DNA of 64,000 nt from Prolixibacteraceae bacterium (GTDB lineage: Bacteria; Bacteroidota; Bacteroidia; Bacteroidales; Prolixibacteraceae): contig JANQHI010000038.1 in assembly GCA_028282705.1 (NCBI GenBank), positions 32,495-96,494 on the forward strand. Reading direction: 5' to 3'. Positions 46,019 through 55,302 of this stretch are shown here, piece by piece. The translations under genes were made by a program, and so were the position numbers. Under the pieces are notes generated by a model, which saw only the letters and a program-made list of their open reading frames with translations, had not been told where the DNA came from and ran no database searches. Position 1 is the stretch's first letter. Every line of letters starts with the position of its first letter.

Positions 46019-46758
46019 GTTAACAATAAACGTGTAAGTATTAAATCAAATAACAGGATCAGAATATTGGTGTTCACCACAGCTTTGGTGCTTGCTTTTC
46101 CCACTTCAAGAGCCCCACCTTGCACATAATACCCAAAGTAAGCAGGCACTGAAGCTACCAGGAACCCAAAAAAAAGAGACTTAATTAGGGAAAAAGTTGC
46201 ATAATAGGGTTCAAATAGCCAACGAATCCCTTCAAGGTAATCATTCACTGAAATAACTCCAACAATTGGACCAGTAACAAGCCCTCCTATTAAACCAAAA
46301 AACACGCTCAACACATACAAAACAGGAAGCATCAATACTACAGCCACAACTTTAGGTAGTATAAGGTAACTTGCTGAATTGATCCCCATTATTTCCAGTG
46401 AATCAATCTGCTCTGTTACTTTCATGCTACCAATCTCAGAAGTTATATTTGACCCTATTTTGCCCGCCATGATCAGTGCCATCATGGTTGATGAAAACTC
46501 AAGGAGCAAAGTATCCCTTGTTCCTAGCCCAATCAAATTTTTAGGGTAAAGTGGGTTTGACATGCTATAAGCAAACTGTATGGTCATTATGCCCCCAATA
46601 AACAGGGATACAATAACTACAATACCTACTGAGTTAACCCCCAGGTTTTCAATTTCATGAAATAATTGGCGAATGTACAACTTATGCTTTTCAGGCCTTG
46701 CAAATACCCTTCCAAGCATATGAAAATAACGTCCTATATGGAAGAAAAACTTTCTCAC
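46015..46758 (-). CDS. mlaE: Mla-type ABC transporter permease (MlaE)
   Basis: A 247-residue inner-membrane permease of the MlaE family with five to six hydrophobic helices (SVGIVVIVSLFIGGIMTIQFAY, VVAVVLMLPVLYVLSVFFGLIGGLV, LIKSLFFGFLVASVPAYFGYYV). Typical are the N-terminal RVFARPEKHKLYIRQLFHEIENLGVNS and MALIMAGKIGSNITSEIGSMKVTEQIDSLEIMGI. The start is set at GTG 46758; a TTG at 46818 is the longer alternative with twenty extra residues of untypical sequence. Forms an operon with mlaF. Confidence 0.88.
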   Translation of the reverse strand: MRKFFFHIGRYFHMLGRVFARPEKHKLYIRQLFHEIENLGVNSVGIVVIVSLFIGGIMTIQFAYSMSNPLYPKNLIGLGTRDTLLLEFSSTMMALIMAGKIGSNITSEIGSMKVTEQIDSLEIMGINSASYLILPKVVAVVLMLPVLYVLSVFFGLIGGLVTGPIVGVISVNDYLEGIRWLFEPYYATFSLIKSLFFGFLVASVPAYFGYYVQGGALEVGKASTKAVVNTNILILLFDLILTRLLLT

Positions 46759-46903
46759 TTTACTTATTTCCCTAAAACATAAAATTACAATTTTAATCTG
46801 GGTTTTATAATCCTTCAAAGGAAATTAAATAAAAATAACTTTTTCGTGTTTATTTAGCATATCAACAATTGCTGTATCATTGGGGCATTAAGCCTATTTT
46901 TAA

Positions 46904-46911
46904 TATATTTG
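46904..46911 (+). promoter_or_regulatory. Putative -7 element TATATTTG
   Basis: Exact TAnnTTTG, 19 bp before the guanylyltransferase start; a TTG lies about 21 bp upstream. Confidence 0.5.
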
Positions 46912-46930
46912 ATAATGTAAAAACTATCTT

Positions 46931-48019
46931 ATGAGTAATAACTTTTGTGTTATCATGGCAGGTGGCATTGGTAGCCGTTTTTGGCCCTTAAGCCGCAAAG
47001 CAAAACCCAAACAATTCTTAGATATGTTAGGGGTAGGAAGGACACTTATCCAACAAGCTTATGACAGGTTTTCAAGCATTATCCCCAATGAGAATTTTTA
47101 TGTAGTAACCAGTGTTGACTACAAAGAGCTTGCAATGGAACAGCTACCTGAACTGGAAGAACATCAGATACTTTTGGAACCATTGCGCAGGAACACAGCT
47201 CCTTGCATTGCATATGCAATGAATAAAATAAAACTTATTAACCCAAAAGCCAACCTAATAGTAGCACCCTCAGACCATGTTATTTTAAAAGAAGAAGAAT
47301 TTATTAAACAAATAAAAAATGGGCTTACTTTTGTTGAAGAAAATAATGCCCTGCTCACTCTAGGGATAAAAGCCAGCAGGCCAGAAACAGCCTATGGTTA
47401 CATACAGATCAAAGACAAGGTTTCATTTGGTAACCTTGATAATTTATATAAGGTTAAAACCTTCACTGAAAAGCCTGACCTAAAAATGGCCCAAATTTTT
47501 ATGGATAGTGGCGAATTTTTTTGGAATTCAGGGATATTCCTCTGGTCAATGCCTGCCATTAGTGCTTCATTTGAAACCTACCTTACTGATGTGTATGAAT
47601 TATTCAACAAAGGGAAAAAAAGGTATAACACTGAAAATGAGGCAGCTTTTATCAAAAAGATTTATTCAGAGTGCCAGGGAATTTCAATTGATTATGGCGT
47701 GATGGAAAAGGCAAGCAATGTGTATGTGCTTACAGCTGACTTTGGGTGGAGCGACCTGGAAACGTGGAGCTCAATATATGAAAGCAAAGAAAAGGACGAC
47801 CAAGGGAATGTAATTATTGGCAATAATATCCTTAAATATGATCTACAAAATTGTATTATAAACCTTCCTGATGAAAAAACAGCTGTGCTGCATGGGCTTG
47901 ATGGTTTTATTGTTGTTGAATCTGATAATATGCTACTGGTTTGCAAACGTTCTGACGAGCAAAACATCCGCCAACTTGTAACTGATGTTAGGATCAAAAA
48001 AGGGGAAAGTTATGTGTAG
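46931..48019 (+). CDS. manC: Mannose-1-phosphate guanylyltransferase
   Basis: A 362-residue nucleotidyltransferase making GDP-mannose for surface polysaccharides. The pyrophosphorylase signature MAGGIGSRFWPLSRKAKPKQFLDM is at the N-terminus, LEPLRRNTAPCIAYA and FTEKPDLKMAQIF (Lys) follow, and FGWSDLETWSSIYE binds the metal. Single-domain form without the C-terminal isomerase. Monocistronic. Confidence 0.94.
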   Translation: MSNNFCVIMAGGIGSRFWPLSRKAKPKQFLDMLGVGRTLIQQAYDRFSSIIPNENFYVVTSVDYKELAMEQLPELEEHQILLEPLRRNTAPCIAYAMNKIKLINPKANLIVAPSDHVILKEEEFIKQIKNGLTFVEENNALLTLGIKASRPETAYGYIQIKDKVSFGNLDNLYKVKTFTEKPDLKMAQIFMDSGEFFWNSGIFLWSMPAISASFETYLTDVYELFNKGKKRYNTENEAAFIKKIYSECQGISIDYGVMEKASNVYVLTADFGWSDLETWSSIYESKEKDDQGNVIIGNNILKYDLQNCIINLPDEKTAVLHGLDGFIVVESDNMLLVCKRSDEQNIRQLVTDVRIKKGESYV

Positions 48020-48031
48020 GGTTAGCTAAAA

Positions 48032-48382
48032 CTAATCCTGTAATTTCAAATGGATTTTTACAGTATTGTTTTTTGCTGAAACTTTGTGAGACTTAATTTC
48101 TTCATTATAAGAAATAAATTTTACCACAAGGTCATGCTTCCCAGGCTTCACACTTTCAAAAGAAAAATTACCGTCAAAATCAGTGTAAGTTTTTTTGCCA
48201 GTACTTTTAATTTTTACTTCAACACCTGTCAGTAATTCACCTGTGTTCTCATCAACAACAGTTCCAGATAATGCTACTGGTACTGGTTTTTCAACCTTAA
48301 CTGCTGAATCTTCTTTTTTCTCTTTCGCAGTTAATACCACAACTGCCAACACAAAAAAAACTCCAAGTATTAACTTTTTCAT
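48032..48382 (-). CDS. Small secreted carboxypeptidase-regulatory-like domain protein
   Basis: A 116-residue exported protein: signal peptide (ILGVFFVLAVVVLTA) then a carboxypeptidase-regulatory-like beta-sandwich (LSGTVVDENTGELLTGVEVKI, TYTDFDGNFSFESVKPGKHDLVVKFISY). The same domain forms the N-terminus of TonB receptors in this phylum; here it stands alone. Function unknown. Confidence 0.83.
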   Translation of the reverse strand: MKKLILGVFFVLAVVVLTAKEKKEDSAVKVEKPVPVALSGTVVDENTGELLTGVEVKIKSTGKKTYTDFDGNFSFESVKPGKHDLVVKFISYNEEIKSHKVSAKNNTVKIHLKLQD

Positions 48383-48476
48383 TTTAAAATAATCCTTTGT
48401 TTCCTTTAAAATGTAAAAGTAACCTGGAGTTGTTAAAGGTCAATTAAACTATTGTTACAGTTTTGTTAAATCAGGT

Positions 48477-48929
48477 TTAGTACTTTCTCTCACTCACTAA
48501 TTCCCCTTCACTATCAAACTTTTTCCAAATACCTGATTTTTCTCCATTTGTGTAATTCATTACATATAAGATATTGCCATTGTCATCCCAGATTGTCCAC
48601 TTGCCATGCTTTTTCCCATTTTTGAAATTGGCTTCCGCAGTCTTTACTCCTTTCTCATTGAAAGTTGCCCAGGTTCCATGCTTTTCATTATTCTTATATG
48701 TATTTATTTCATGCAGGGCACCATTTTCATGGTATACTTTGAACTGTCCATTCTTGACCCCATTGGTAAGGTTACCCTCCACCTTCACTTTTCCATTATT
48801 AAAATATGCAATGTACTCACCTGAATATGGATTAGAATCTGAATAGTAAACCCCACTTACTTCTGTTAAATTTTGTGCACTGGTTACAAATGCAAACATA
48901 ACTCCTAAAATCACTACTAACCGTTTCAT
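48477..48929 (-). CDS. Secreted MORN-repeat protein (YwqK-like)
   Basis: A 150-residue exported protein with a signal peptide (VVILGVMFAFVTSA) followed by about five MORN-type repeats (GEYIAYFNNGKVKVEGNLTNG, GQFKVYHENGALHEINTYKNN, GTWATFNEKGV, GKWTIWDDNGN, GIWKKFDSEGE). MORN sheets bind lipids or proteins; function unknown. Similar proteins are sometimes called YwqK-family antitoxins, but no toxin gene is adjacent. Confidence 0.82.
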   Translation of the reverse strand: MKRLVVILGVMFAFVTSAQNLTEVSGVYYSDSNPYSGEYIAYFNNGKVKVEGNLTNGVKNGQFKVYHENGALHEINTYKNNEKHGTWATFNEKGVKTAEANFKNGKKHGKWTIWDDNGNILYVMNYTNGEKSGIWKKFDSEGELVSERKY

Positions 48930-49184
48930 GGTAGCCTCCTTTCTTTATTTGTTTATCTTTACTTTTATTAACGCAAAGTTAACAAAAAAGTTCAATGGTT
49001 AACATTGAATTAACATTAAATTTACTATAAATAAACACTAGAAGTGAATCTTAACACCTAGTTATCAACATCTTATAACTTATTTTTATTGATTATAAAT
49101 TATAGGCTCATCTGAAAATTTACATAATTTAGGCTTGGAAGAATGTAAATACGCTAATTGAATTAACTGCAATATCTAAACTAC
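48930..49184. other. Gene-free stretch upstream of the IS
   Basis: AT-rich, no hairpin or coding frame recognised. It contains the region upstream of the MORN gene and ends at the left inverted repeat of the insertion element. Confidence 0.5.
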
Positions 49185-50229
49185 TAACCTCAGTTCGATT
49201 TTTAACTTTCTGATTTTAAGCATGATGACTTTGAATTTAATGTGATAATATTTGGGCAAAAGAATGGATTTTGTTAATTTAATAGCCTGACAAACAATTA
49301 ATTAGAAACAAAATCCATGCAATTAACTGAAGATAAAATTACAGAAATTTTCTATTTGGCTGACGAATTCTGCCATGAATTTGACAAAACCATTTCAAAA
49401 CATAGTTTGGGAAACAAACCCAAAAGAAAGCCTAAAATGAGTAAAAGTGAGGTCATTACAATAGTAGTATTGTTTCATTTTGGGGCTTTCAAAAACCTAA
49501 AACATTTCTATCAATATTTTGTAAAACAACACCTTGCAGGTGAATTTCCTAGAACTGTTTCTTATAACAGGTTTGTTGAACTGGTGCAATCAGTTGCCCT
49601 TCCCATGACATTGTTCTTAAAGGCATGCTGTTTAGGGGACTGCACAGGCATATCCTTCATTGATTCTACCCCTATAAGTGCCTGCAAGAACAAGAGGATA
49701 CCCAGGCATAAAGTCTTTGATGGTATTGCACAGAGGGGAAAATCCACTATGGGGTATTTCTTTGGGTTCAAGCTCCATTTTGTAATTAATGACAAGGGTG
49801 AAATATTGAATTTTGTGATAACACCTGGTAATACAGACGATAGGGAGCCTTTGAAAAACAAAAAGTTTATTGAAAAATTAAAAGGTAAACTATATGCAGA
49901 CAAAGGCTATGTTTCCCAAAAACTTACAGAAGTTTTATTTATTGATGGGTTACACTTGATCACCCATATTAGAAACAATATGAAAAATGTGCTGATGGAA
50001 ATGAAAGACAAAATAATGTTAAGGAAACGTTCTGTAATTGAAACAATTAATGATGAACTTAAAAATATCTGTTCTGTTGAACATTCACGCCACAGGTCGT
50101 TTGAAAACTTTATTACAAACCTTGTTTCAGGACTTATAGCATATTGCTTTTTCCCTAAAAAGCCTGCAATAAAATATGAAACTAAAGACACTGAACAGTT
50201 AGCCCTATTTTAAAATCGAACTGAGGTTA
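49185..50229 (+). mobile_element. IS982-like insertion sequence
   Basis: A 1045-bp element bounded by perfect 18-bp inverted repeats (TAACCTCAGTTCGATTTT at 49185-49202 and its reverse complement at 50212-50229) around one transposase gene. Length is typical for IS982 (about 1 kb). No target-site duplication can be recognised in the 8 bases on either side, so exact ends may be one to two bases inside. The transposase frame is intact, so the copy may be active. Confidence 0.88.
49317..50213 (+). CDS. IS982-family transposase
   Basis: A 298-residue DDE transposase: N-terminal helix-turn-helix region (KISKHSLGNKPKRKPKMSKSEVITI), then the acidic triad candidates FIDSTPISAC (Asp), ITPGNTDDREP (Asp) and VIETINDELKNICSVEHSRHRS (Glu), the last typical of IS982. 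ATG start; stop overlaps the right inverted repeat. Complete and unbroken. Confidence 0.93.
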   Translation: MQLTEDKITEIFYLADEFCHEFDKTISKHSLGNKPKRKPKMSKSEVITIVVLFHFGAFKNLKHFYQYFVKQHLAGEFPRTVSYNRFVELVQSVALPMTLFLKACCLGDCTGISFIDSTPISACKNKRIPRHKVFDGIAQRGKSTMGYFFGFKLHFVINDKGEILNFVITPGNTDDREPLKNKKFIEKLKGKLYADKGYVSQKLTEVLFIDGLHLITHIRNNMKNVLMEMKDKIMLRKRSVIETINDELKNICSVEHSRHRSFENFITNLVSGLIAYCFFPKKPAIKYETKDTEQLALF

Positions 50230-50286
50230 ATAGAAATTATAAACTAATAAATTTACAGTGGAACAAGGTATTTAAGTAATAATACG

Positions 50287-50315
50287 AAAAAGCCCTTCGA
50301 AAAATCGAAGAGCTT
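50287..50315 (-). terminator. Terminator downstream of the TonB receptor gene
   Basis: On the minus strand AAGCTCTTCG/CGAAGGGCTT with loop ATTTTT and a following TTTCG; one G-T pair. About 185 bp past the stop codon. Confidence 0.6.
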
Positions 50316-50500
50316 ATTACAAATAATAGGAAAATATTATTCAATTACTTTCATAATTGAAATAATCCAATTTATTTCATTCTCTTTATAACTATTACTC
50401 TAAAAAACCCTGACAGGAATATTACATATCCTGCCAAGGTTTGTAACAATGCGAGTAACTTTGTTACAGAGTAATTTTTATTATTCTATTTCATCAATCT

Positions 50501-53392
50501 TTAAAATGAATAACCTAATTTAACTTGAATAGTTGTTCCAGGGCTAAGCCTTGAAAAAAATTGGTTTTTAGCTTTATAAGATTTATATACAGATTCCTTT
50601 TTATCATTTAGAATATTATCGATTTTAAGCCCTATGCTAAACTTGCTATCAACACCAAAACTTTTACTTGAATTAAAATTTAAACTATGGAATGGGACAC
50701 TATAAACATCTGGGCGATCAACCAAACCAACATATTGCAAGGTTGAGCCTTGGACATTATAATATAGGCCTGCATCCAATCGTCTGCCAAATCCTTGCTC
50801 ACTGCCATTGAATGATAGTCCAGCATTAATAATGTAAGGTGCCTGTCCGGCCATATCACGAGTTTTTTCAATAACCTGCCCTGTCCTTGCATTTCGGGTC
50901 CTCGAATCAAATTCTGTCTTACCTAACTCAATTTGAGATTTTGTGTAAGTAAAATTCATATTGAATGTTAGGTTTTGTAAAGACTCACTAATTATATTTA
51001 AACTCTGGCGTACTTCAATTTCAGCTCCAAATACCTGTCCATCCCCCACATTCCTTGGTTGGTATGATCCTGTTTGTGTTGCATACTCGATCAATTCTAT
51101 TGGCCTATTGAACTTTTTATAGAACAGGCTTGCAGAGACTGTTTGCCCATATCCATGAAAAAACTCCCACCTAAAATCAAAATTATGAATATCTGAACTT
51201 GAAAGGTTGCCATCCCAATATTCAATTCCTGAAATATTGTCTTCATCTTTGAATAATCCCCCAATAAAAGTACGCCCAGATACAGGGTCAAATATTTCAG
51301 AGAACGATAATTCTTTAAATGATGGACGGGCAATCGTTTTTGCATATGATAACCTTAAGTTTTGATTTTCATTCAATGTATAAATCATATTGATAGTTGG
51401 GAAAAAGTCCAGGTCTTCCAACACTTTGTCATTATCCAGAACATTGTATCCCAATTGATCCTGGCCAGTATAATATTGAGTATAATTTTCAACTCTTAAT
51501 CCAGCAATTGCTTTTAAGTTTTTAAAGGGGCTTAATTCTAGAGAAATATAACCAGCTGCATATTTCACGTTTGAATTGAACTGATTAGGATTGACTGGAG
51601 TAAATGGAGCTTCATACGTGGTACCCCGGGATATATTCCCTTGATAAGGCCATAAGTTCTCAGTCCTGAAAATTTCATCAGGGTCGCCAGTTAATGGAAT
51701 ATTTCGAATGTTTACAACATAATTCCGAATAATAAAATCACGTTCTTTATAAGTGTACGCCCCTCCAAATTTCAGTTTGGCATTCTCTTTATTAAATTTA
51801 AATTCTTTGGTAATGTGAGCTACGCCAGCAAGGTTAATTTCATCGAGTTCCCGCCATATACGTTCCGGGAATCCCACTTCAGTACCAATTGAATATTTTC
51901 CTTTCCTATCTTCATACCTGGTGAATCTTATATCAGGATCATTTATACTTGAGACAGTTGGCGATAATTTCCACTCAACAGTCCATCCTGCGTCAAATGC
52001 AGAGTATTTTCCATCAAGAAGTATATTACTTAAAGCCCTCTGGCTGTATTCAAGGTTATGCTGGAAACCAGCAAAAGTTGTCCCTAAGTTCGACTTTTCA
52101 TAGTCGAATATACCTGCTTGTTTTTCTCCATTTTGTAGATGAAGAAAGTTGATACGATATTTAGATTTTTTCGTTTTTATGGCAAAACCAGCCAATCCAC
52201 TTATTAGGACATTATTTACACCATAATCTCCAAGCTGAAATTCCCTTACATCCATTTCTGTAATATCTGGGTCACTGGATAATCCATATCGCCCGTATTC
52301 CGCTTCTTGATAGAAATCCGTGCTGTTCTTGTACGAAAAAGATGTGATATATCCCATTGTATATTTACCTGCCTCAAACTGGTTGCCAAATGAAAAGCCC
52401 AGCCCAAAATCAATCAGGCTGTTCTGCTGAATAGCCGCCATAGTTGGATTAAAAGACCCCAGTATTTCTTTGAACCTCACACCTCCAGCACCATTAGGAT
52501 CACCAAGGATTTCAGCAAAAAAAGGTATATTGGTTGTTGCAGGTATATCCCTGGTTCCATCATCAAATCCTAGCCAATCAGTCTTGCCACCTTCATATGA
52601 CAGGAAATCACTTTTAAAGTGAGAGGACGAATTATAACCAGCCGAAATTGAAATATTCCCTTTTTTTGAATCAGGAAAATCTTTGATATTTATATTAATT
52701 ACTCCACCTGTAAAATCTGCTGGCAAGTCTGCACTAAATGATTTATTGACTACCAAATTATCAACTACACTAGTTGGGAAAATATCCATTTGGATTGTAT
52801 TCCGATCAGGGTCAAGCCCTGGAATATCCAAACCATTTAATATTGTTTTTGTATACCTGTCGCCTAAACCACGGACAAATACATATTTACCTCCTTCAAC
52901 AGAAACTCCAGTAACCCTTTTCATGGATGAAGCAGCATTGGAATCACCTATCCTTTTTAATCCAGCTGAAGAGATTCCATCTAAAAGGTTGACAGACTTC
53001 TTCTTCATAGTTAGCATGGCAGTTTCCGTATTCCTAATAAATTTTGCTACAACTGTTGCTTCGCCTATTTCAATGGTTGTTTCACTAAGCTTTAAATTTT
53101 CAAGCAATGTTGGTTCTCCTGCTTCAACCACTACATCATTAATATTTAAAGCCTCATATGAAATAAATGAAATCCGTAACTGATATATACCTGGATTTAT
53201 TTCTAAGTTGAATTTTCCATCTAAATCTGTAATTGTGCCCATCGTTGTACCAACCACAAAAACTGTTACCCCGGGTAAAAATTCTCCAGTTGCACCATCA
53301 AAAACTGATCCTCTAATAAATCCTTTTTGTCCGAAAACGATGTTAGAAATTGCCAGGAGGAAAATAAAAATTGTAATTTTTGTTACTCGCAT
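50501..53392 (-). CDS. TonB-dependent outer-membrane receptor
   Basis: A 963-residue receptor. Signal peptide (IFIFLLAISNIVFG), then a carboxypeptidase-regulatory-like domain (GFIRGSVFDGATGEFLPGVTVFV), a plug domain (KKKSVNLLDGISSAGLKRIGDSNAASSMKRVTGVSVEGGKYVFVRGLGDRY) and a long barrel ending in an aromatic residue (TTIQVKLGYSF). The VRGLGDRYTKTILNGLDIPGLDPD region is typical of a TonB plug. No SusD partner is adjacent; instead a repeat-rich lipoprotein gene precedes it. The neighbourhood suggests transport of a phosphate-containing ligand. CpG is clearly more frequent here than in neighbouring housekeeping genes, a possible sign of different origin. Confidence 0.92.
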   Translation of the reverse strand: MRVTKITIFIFLLAISNIVFGQKGFIRGSVFDGATGEFLPGVTVFVVGTTMGTITDLDGKFNLEINPGIYQLRISFISYEALNINDVVVEAGEPTLLENLKLSETTIEIGEATVVAKFIRNTETAMLTMKKKSVNLLDGISSAGLKRIGDSNAASSMKRVTGVSVEGGKYVFVRGLGDRYTKTILNGLDIPGLDPDRNTIQMDIFPTSVVDNLVVNKSFSADLPADFTGGVININIKDFPDSKKGNISISAGYNSSSHFKSDFLSYEGGKTDWLGFDDGTRDIPATTNIPFFAEILGDPNGAGGVRFKEILGSFNPTMAAIQQNSLIDFGLGFSFGNQFEAGKYTMGYITSFSYKNSTDFYQEAEYGRYGLSSDPDITEMDVREFQLGDYGVNNVLISGLAGFAIKTKKSKYRINFLHLQNGEKQAGIFDYEKSNLGTTFAGFQHNLEYSQRALSNILLDGKYSAFDAGWTVEWKLSPTVSSINDPDIRFTRYEDRKGKYSIGTEVGFPERIWRELDEINLAGVAHITKEFKFNKENAKLKFGGAYTYKERDFIIRNYVVNIRNIPLTGDPDEIFRTENLWPYQGNISRGTTYEAPFTPVNPNQFNSNVKYAAGYISLELSPFKNLKAIAGLRVENYTQYYTGQDQLGYNVLDNDKVLEDLDFFPTINMIYTLNENQNLRLSYAKTIARPSFKELSFSEIFDPVSGRTFIGGLFKDEDNISGIEYWDGNLSSSDIHNFDFRWEFFHGYGQTVSASLFYKKFNRPIELIEYATQTGSYQPRNVGDGQVFGAEIEVRQSLNIISESLQNLTFNMNFTYTKSQIELGKTEFDSRTRNARTGQVIEKTRDMAGQAPYIINAGLSFNGSEQGFGRRLDAGLYYNVQGSTLQYVGLVDRPDVYSVPFHSLNFNSSKSFGVDSKFSIGLKIDNILNDKKESVYKSYKAKNQFFSRLSPGTTIQVKLGYSF

Positions 53393-53416
53393 GTTAATTC
53401 AATTTTTATATAATAA

Positions 53417-53445
53417 AAACTCACAAGCCTATAGCCTGTGAGTTT
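53417..53445 (-). terminator. Hairpin between lipoprotein and TonB receptor genes
   Basis: Minus-strand AAACTCACA/TGTGAGTTT with inner GGC/GCT-like pairs and a TTTTATT tail. It lies between two genes of the same strand, so it could be a terminator with partial readthrough or an attenuator. Confidence 0.6.
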
Positions 53446-53475
53446 CTATTCTTATTTCAGTATAATTTATTAGCT

Positions 53476-54972
53476 TTAATTCAATTTACCTGCAACAGCT
53501 GCCCAAGTCCAATCTGAAAACTTTGTAAGGTCGGCTCCTACAGTGGCATTAGTTACAATACTCATAACAGGATTTCCACTTCCATCAACTTTTCCATCCA
53601 TGTCTCCGAAATATTCAGCCACAGTAATGTTAACAACATTGTTATCACCATCTGTGTAGCTTCCATCCATTTGTAAATTTGAATTTATGAAAGATCCATT
53701 TTCATTGTAATCGTTTTCTTTACCCGTGTCTTCAGTAAAATCAGTGAAGTAAACATTCGTTACAATAGCATCTGTACTACCATCATCATCATATCCACCA
53801 CCACAGGATCCCATGTAAACTGTTCCGTTTGTTAATGTATGCCCAGTGCTGGTATAAGAACCTTCAGGTCCATCTAATTCGAAAGCTTTATCGCCTGGGT
53901 TAATAATCACAAAATTATCAACAGTACCAGCATAAGCTTGGTCAGTATCAAGTGCATCGTCACCATTGTTCCAAACAAGTGCATTTTTCACTGAAACAGT
54001 TCCACCGAAAAACTCAATTCCATCGTCCTGGTTTGCAATAACTTCTACATTTTCAATTGTTGTTCCAGAACCAACTCCACCAAGAGTTAAACCATTAATC
54101 TCGTTTCCTTCACCAATGTTGGTACCTCCATGACGTATTGAGATGTATTTTATTGAACCTGAGTTATCATTAGCAACTGTACCACCATATAATCCATTTG
54201 GATCAGATGTTGGAATACCCTCAATTTGGAAAGCTTCTGCACTTCCTTTTGGAGAAATAGGGGCTTTGCCAAGAATTATTAAACCACCCCATAACCCATC
54301 AAGAGCTGGATCCATATTAGGACTTGCAATTGATCCTGGTTGGATTTGATCAGCTGTTGATGTAAAAATAATTGGTGAACTTGCAGTCCCTTCAGCCATC
54401 AATCTTCCACCACGGGCAATGAGTAAAGCTGTAGCATTAGCTGCTGACCCAGCCTCTCCTTTTACCACAACACCTGGTTCTATAGTTAAAGTCACACCAT
54501 CAACAACTGCAATGCGGCTAGCCAAAATGTAAGTTTTGCCCGTTTTCCAAGTTGTATTAGTTGTAATGTTAGAAGAAATAGTAAATACTGTAGGTTCTTC
54601 TTCAACTGTTAATACAGCAGTAGCATCATCCAAAAGATTGTTTAAATCTGTAACAGTTAAAGTTACAGAGGCTGCTCCTGCGGTAGATCCAGCGGTAAAA
54701 GATACAACTACTTCTCCTGAAGTTGCTTCTGCTGTCAATTGGCTAGTTATTGTTGCTGTACCTCCACTTGCGTTAATTGTTGCACTTTTATACCCTCCAG
54801 GGACAGTTATGTTAAATGTTAAATCAACAGAACTTCCTTCCTGAATACTGTTTGCTCCTGATGGTGCTACAACTGTTGGTGCATCTGGTATTACTTCATC
54901 ATCTTCACATGAAATAAAAATTGCTAATCCTAAAATTAGCGACATCAAAAATAATAATTTAAATTTTTTCAT
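53476..54972 (-). CDS. Lipoprotein with Ig-like and parallel beta-helix regions, copy 1
   Basis: A 498-residue lipoprotein (lipobox FISC, Cys22). Residues about 30-125 look like a bacterial Ig-type domain. From about 135 on, glycine- and aspartate-rich repeats suggest a right-handed beta-helix (TWKTGKTYILASRIAVVDGVTLTIEPGVVV, LDGLWGGLIILGKAPI, SIRHGGTNIGEGNEINGLTL, DDGIEFFGGTVSVKNALVWNNGDDALDT). A 60-residue part is nearly identical to the 59054 gene. Such proteins accompany TonB receptors in Bacteroidota, sometimes under phosphate control. It precedes the TonB receptor on the same strand. Confidence 0.8.
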   Translation of the reverse strand: MKKFKLLFLMSLILGLAIFISCEDDEVIPDAPTVVAPSGANSIQEGSSVDLTFNITVPGGYKSATINASGGTATITSQLTAEATSGEVVVSFTAGSTAGAASVTLTVTDLNNLLDDATAVLTVEEEPTVFTISSNITTNTTWKTGKTYILASRIAVVDGVTLTIEPGVVVKGEAGSAANATALLIARGGRLMAEGTASSPIIFTSTADQIQPGSIASPNMDPALDGLWGGLIILGKAPISPKGSAEAFQIEGIPTSDPNGLYGGTVANDNSGSIKYISIRHGGTNIGEGNEINGLTLGGVGSGTTIENVEVIANQDDGIEFFGGTVSVKNALVWNNGDDALDTDQAYAGTVDNFVIINPGDKAFELDGPEGSYTSTGHTLTNGTVYMGSCGGGYDDDGSTDAIVTNVYFTDFTEDTGKENDYNENGSFINSNLQMDGSYTDGDNNVVNITVAEYFGDMDGKVDGSGNPVMSIVTNATVGADLTKFSDWTWAAVAGKLN

Positions 54973-55302
54973 AATAGATAAATAATTTTCCGTTTAATCT
55001 TAGTTGTATTTTTTGTTATAAATATAAATTGCCAATACTTGACCATTCGAGCCAAATTCAATTCTTTTTCCTGCTGCTAAACAACTCCAATATTATTACA
55101 TCCTGATTAAAGTCCATTTAAGTTTATATTACATTACTTTAATGAAGTTGTAATCTTTTTTGAACTTTTTTGAATTTTTATTTCACATGTATAACTTGCT
55201 GATTTTATGTGATTTATAATTTTGCAGGTTTGTGTTTTAAACCAAAGGAAATATGACCTTATAATTGAAGAATTAAAGATTTATTGTTGGGTTAACTTTT
55301 CC
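54973..55302. other. Upstream region of lipoprotein copy 1
   Basis: 330 bp between lipoprotein copy 1 and the histidine kinase gene. It holds a minus-strand TATATTTA near 55018-55025 that could be a -7 element and, further up, six 11-bp-phased TTA/TAA repeats (55088-55153). No coding frame seen. Confidence 0.5.
55088..55153 (-). promoter_or_regulatory. Six 11-bp-phased TTA/TAA repeats
   Basis: Read on the minus strand, six consecutive 11-mers begin TTAC, TTAA, TAAT, TAAA, TAAT and TAAT. The period equals one helical turn, as in OmpR/PhoB-type binding arrays. AT-richness weakens the inference. Confidence 0.4.

Noticed and set aside
48477..48929. Toxin-antitoxin system around the YwqK-like gene
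   Set aside because: Only the MORN-repeat protein is present; it has a signal peptide and no toxin partner nearby.
55040..55080. A tRNA-like GGTTCGA-type loop near CATTCGAGCC
   Set aside because: No cloverleaf stems can be formed around it.
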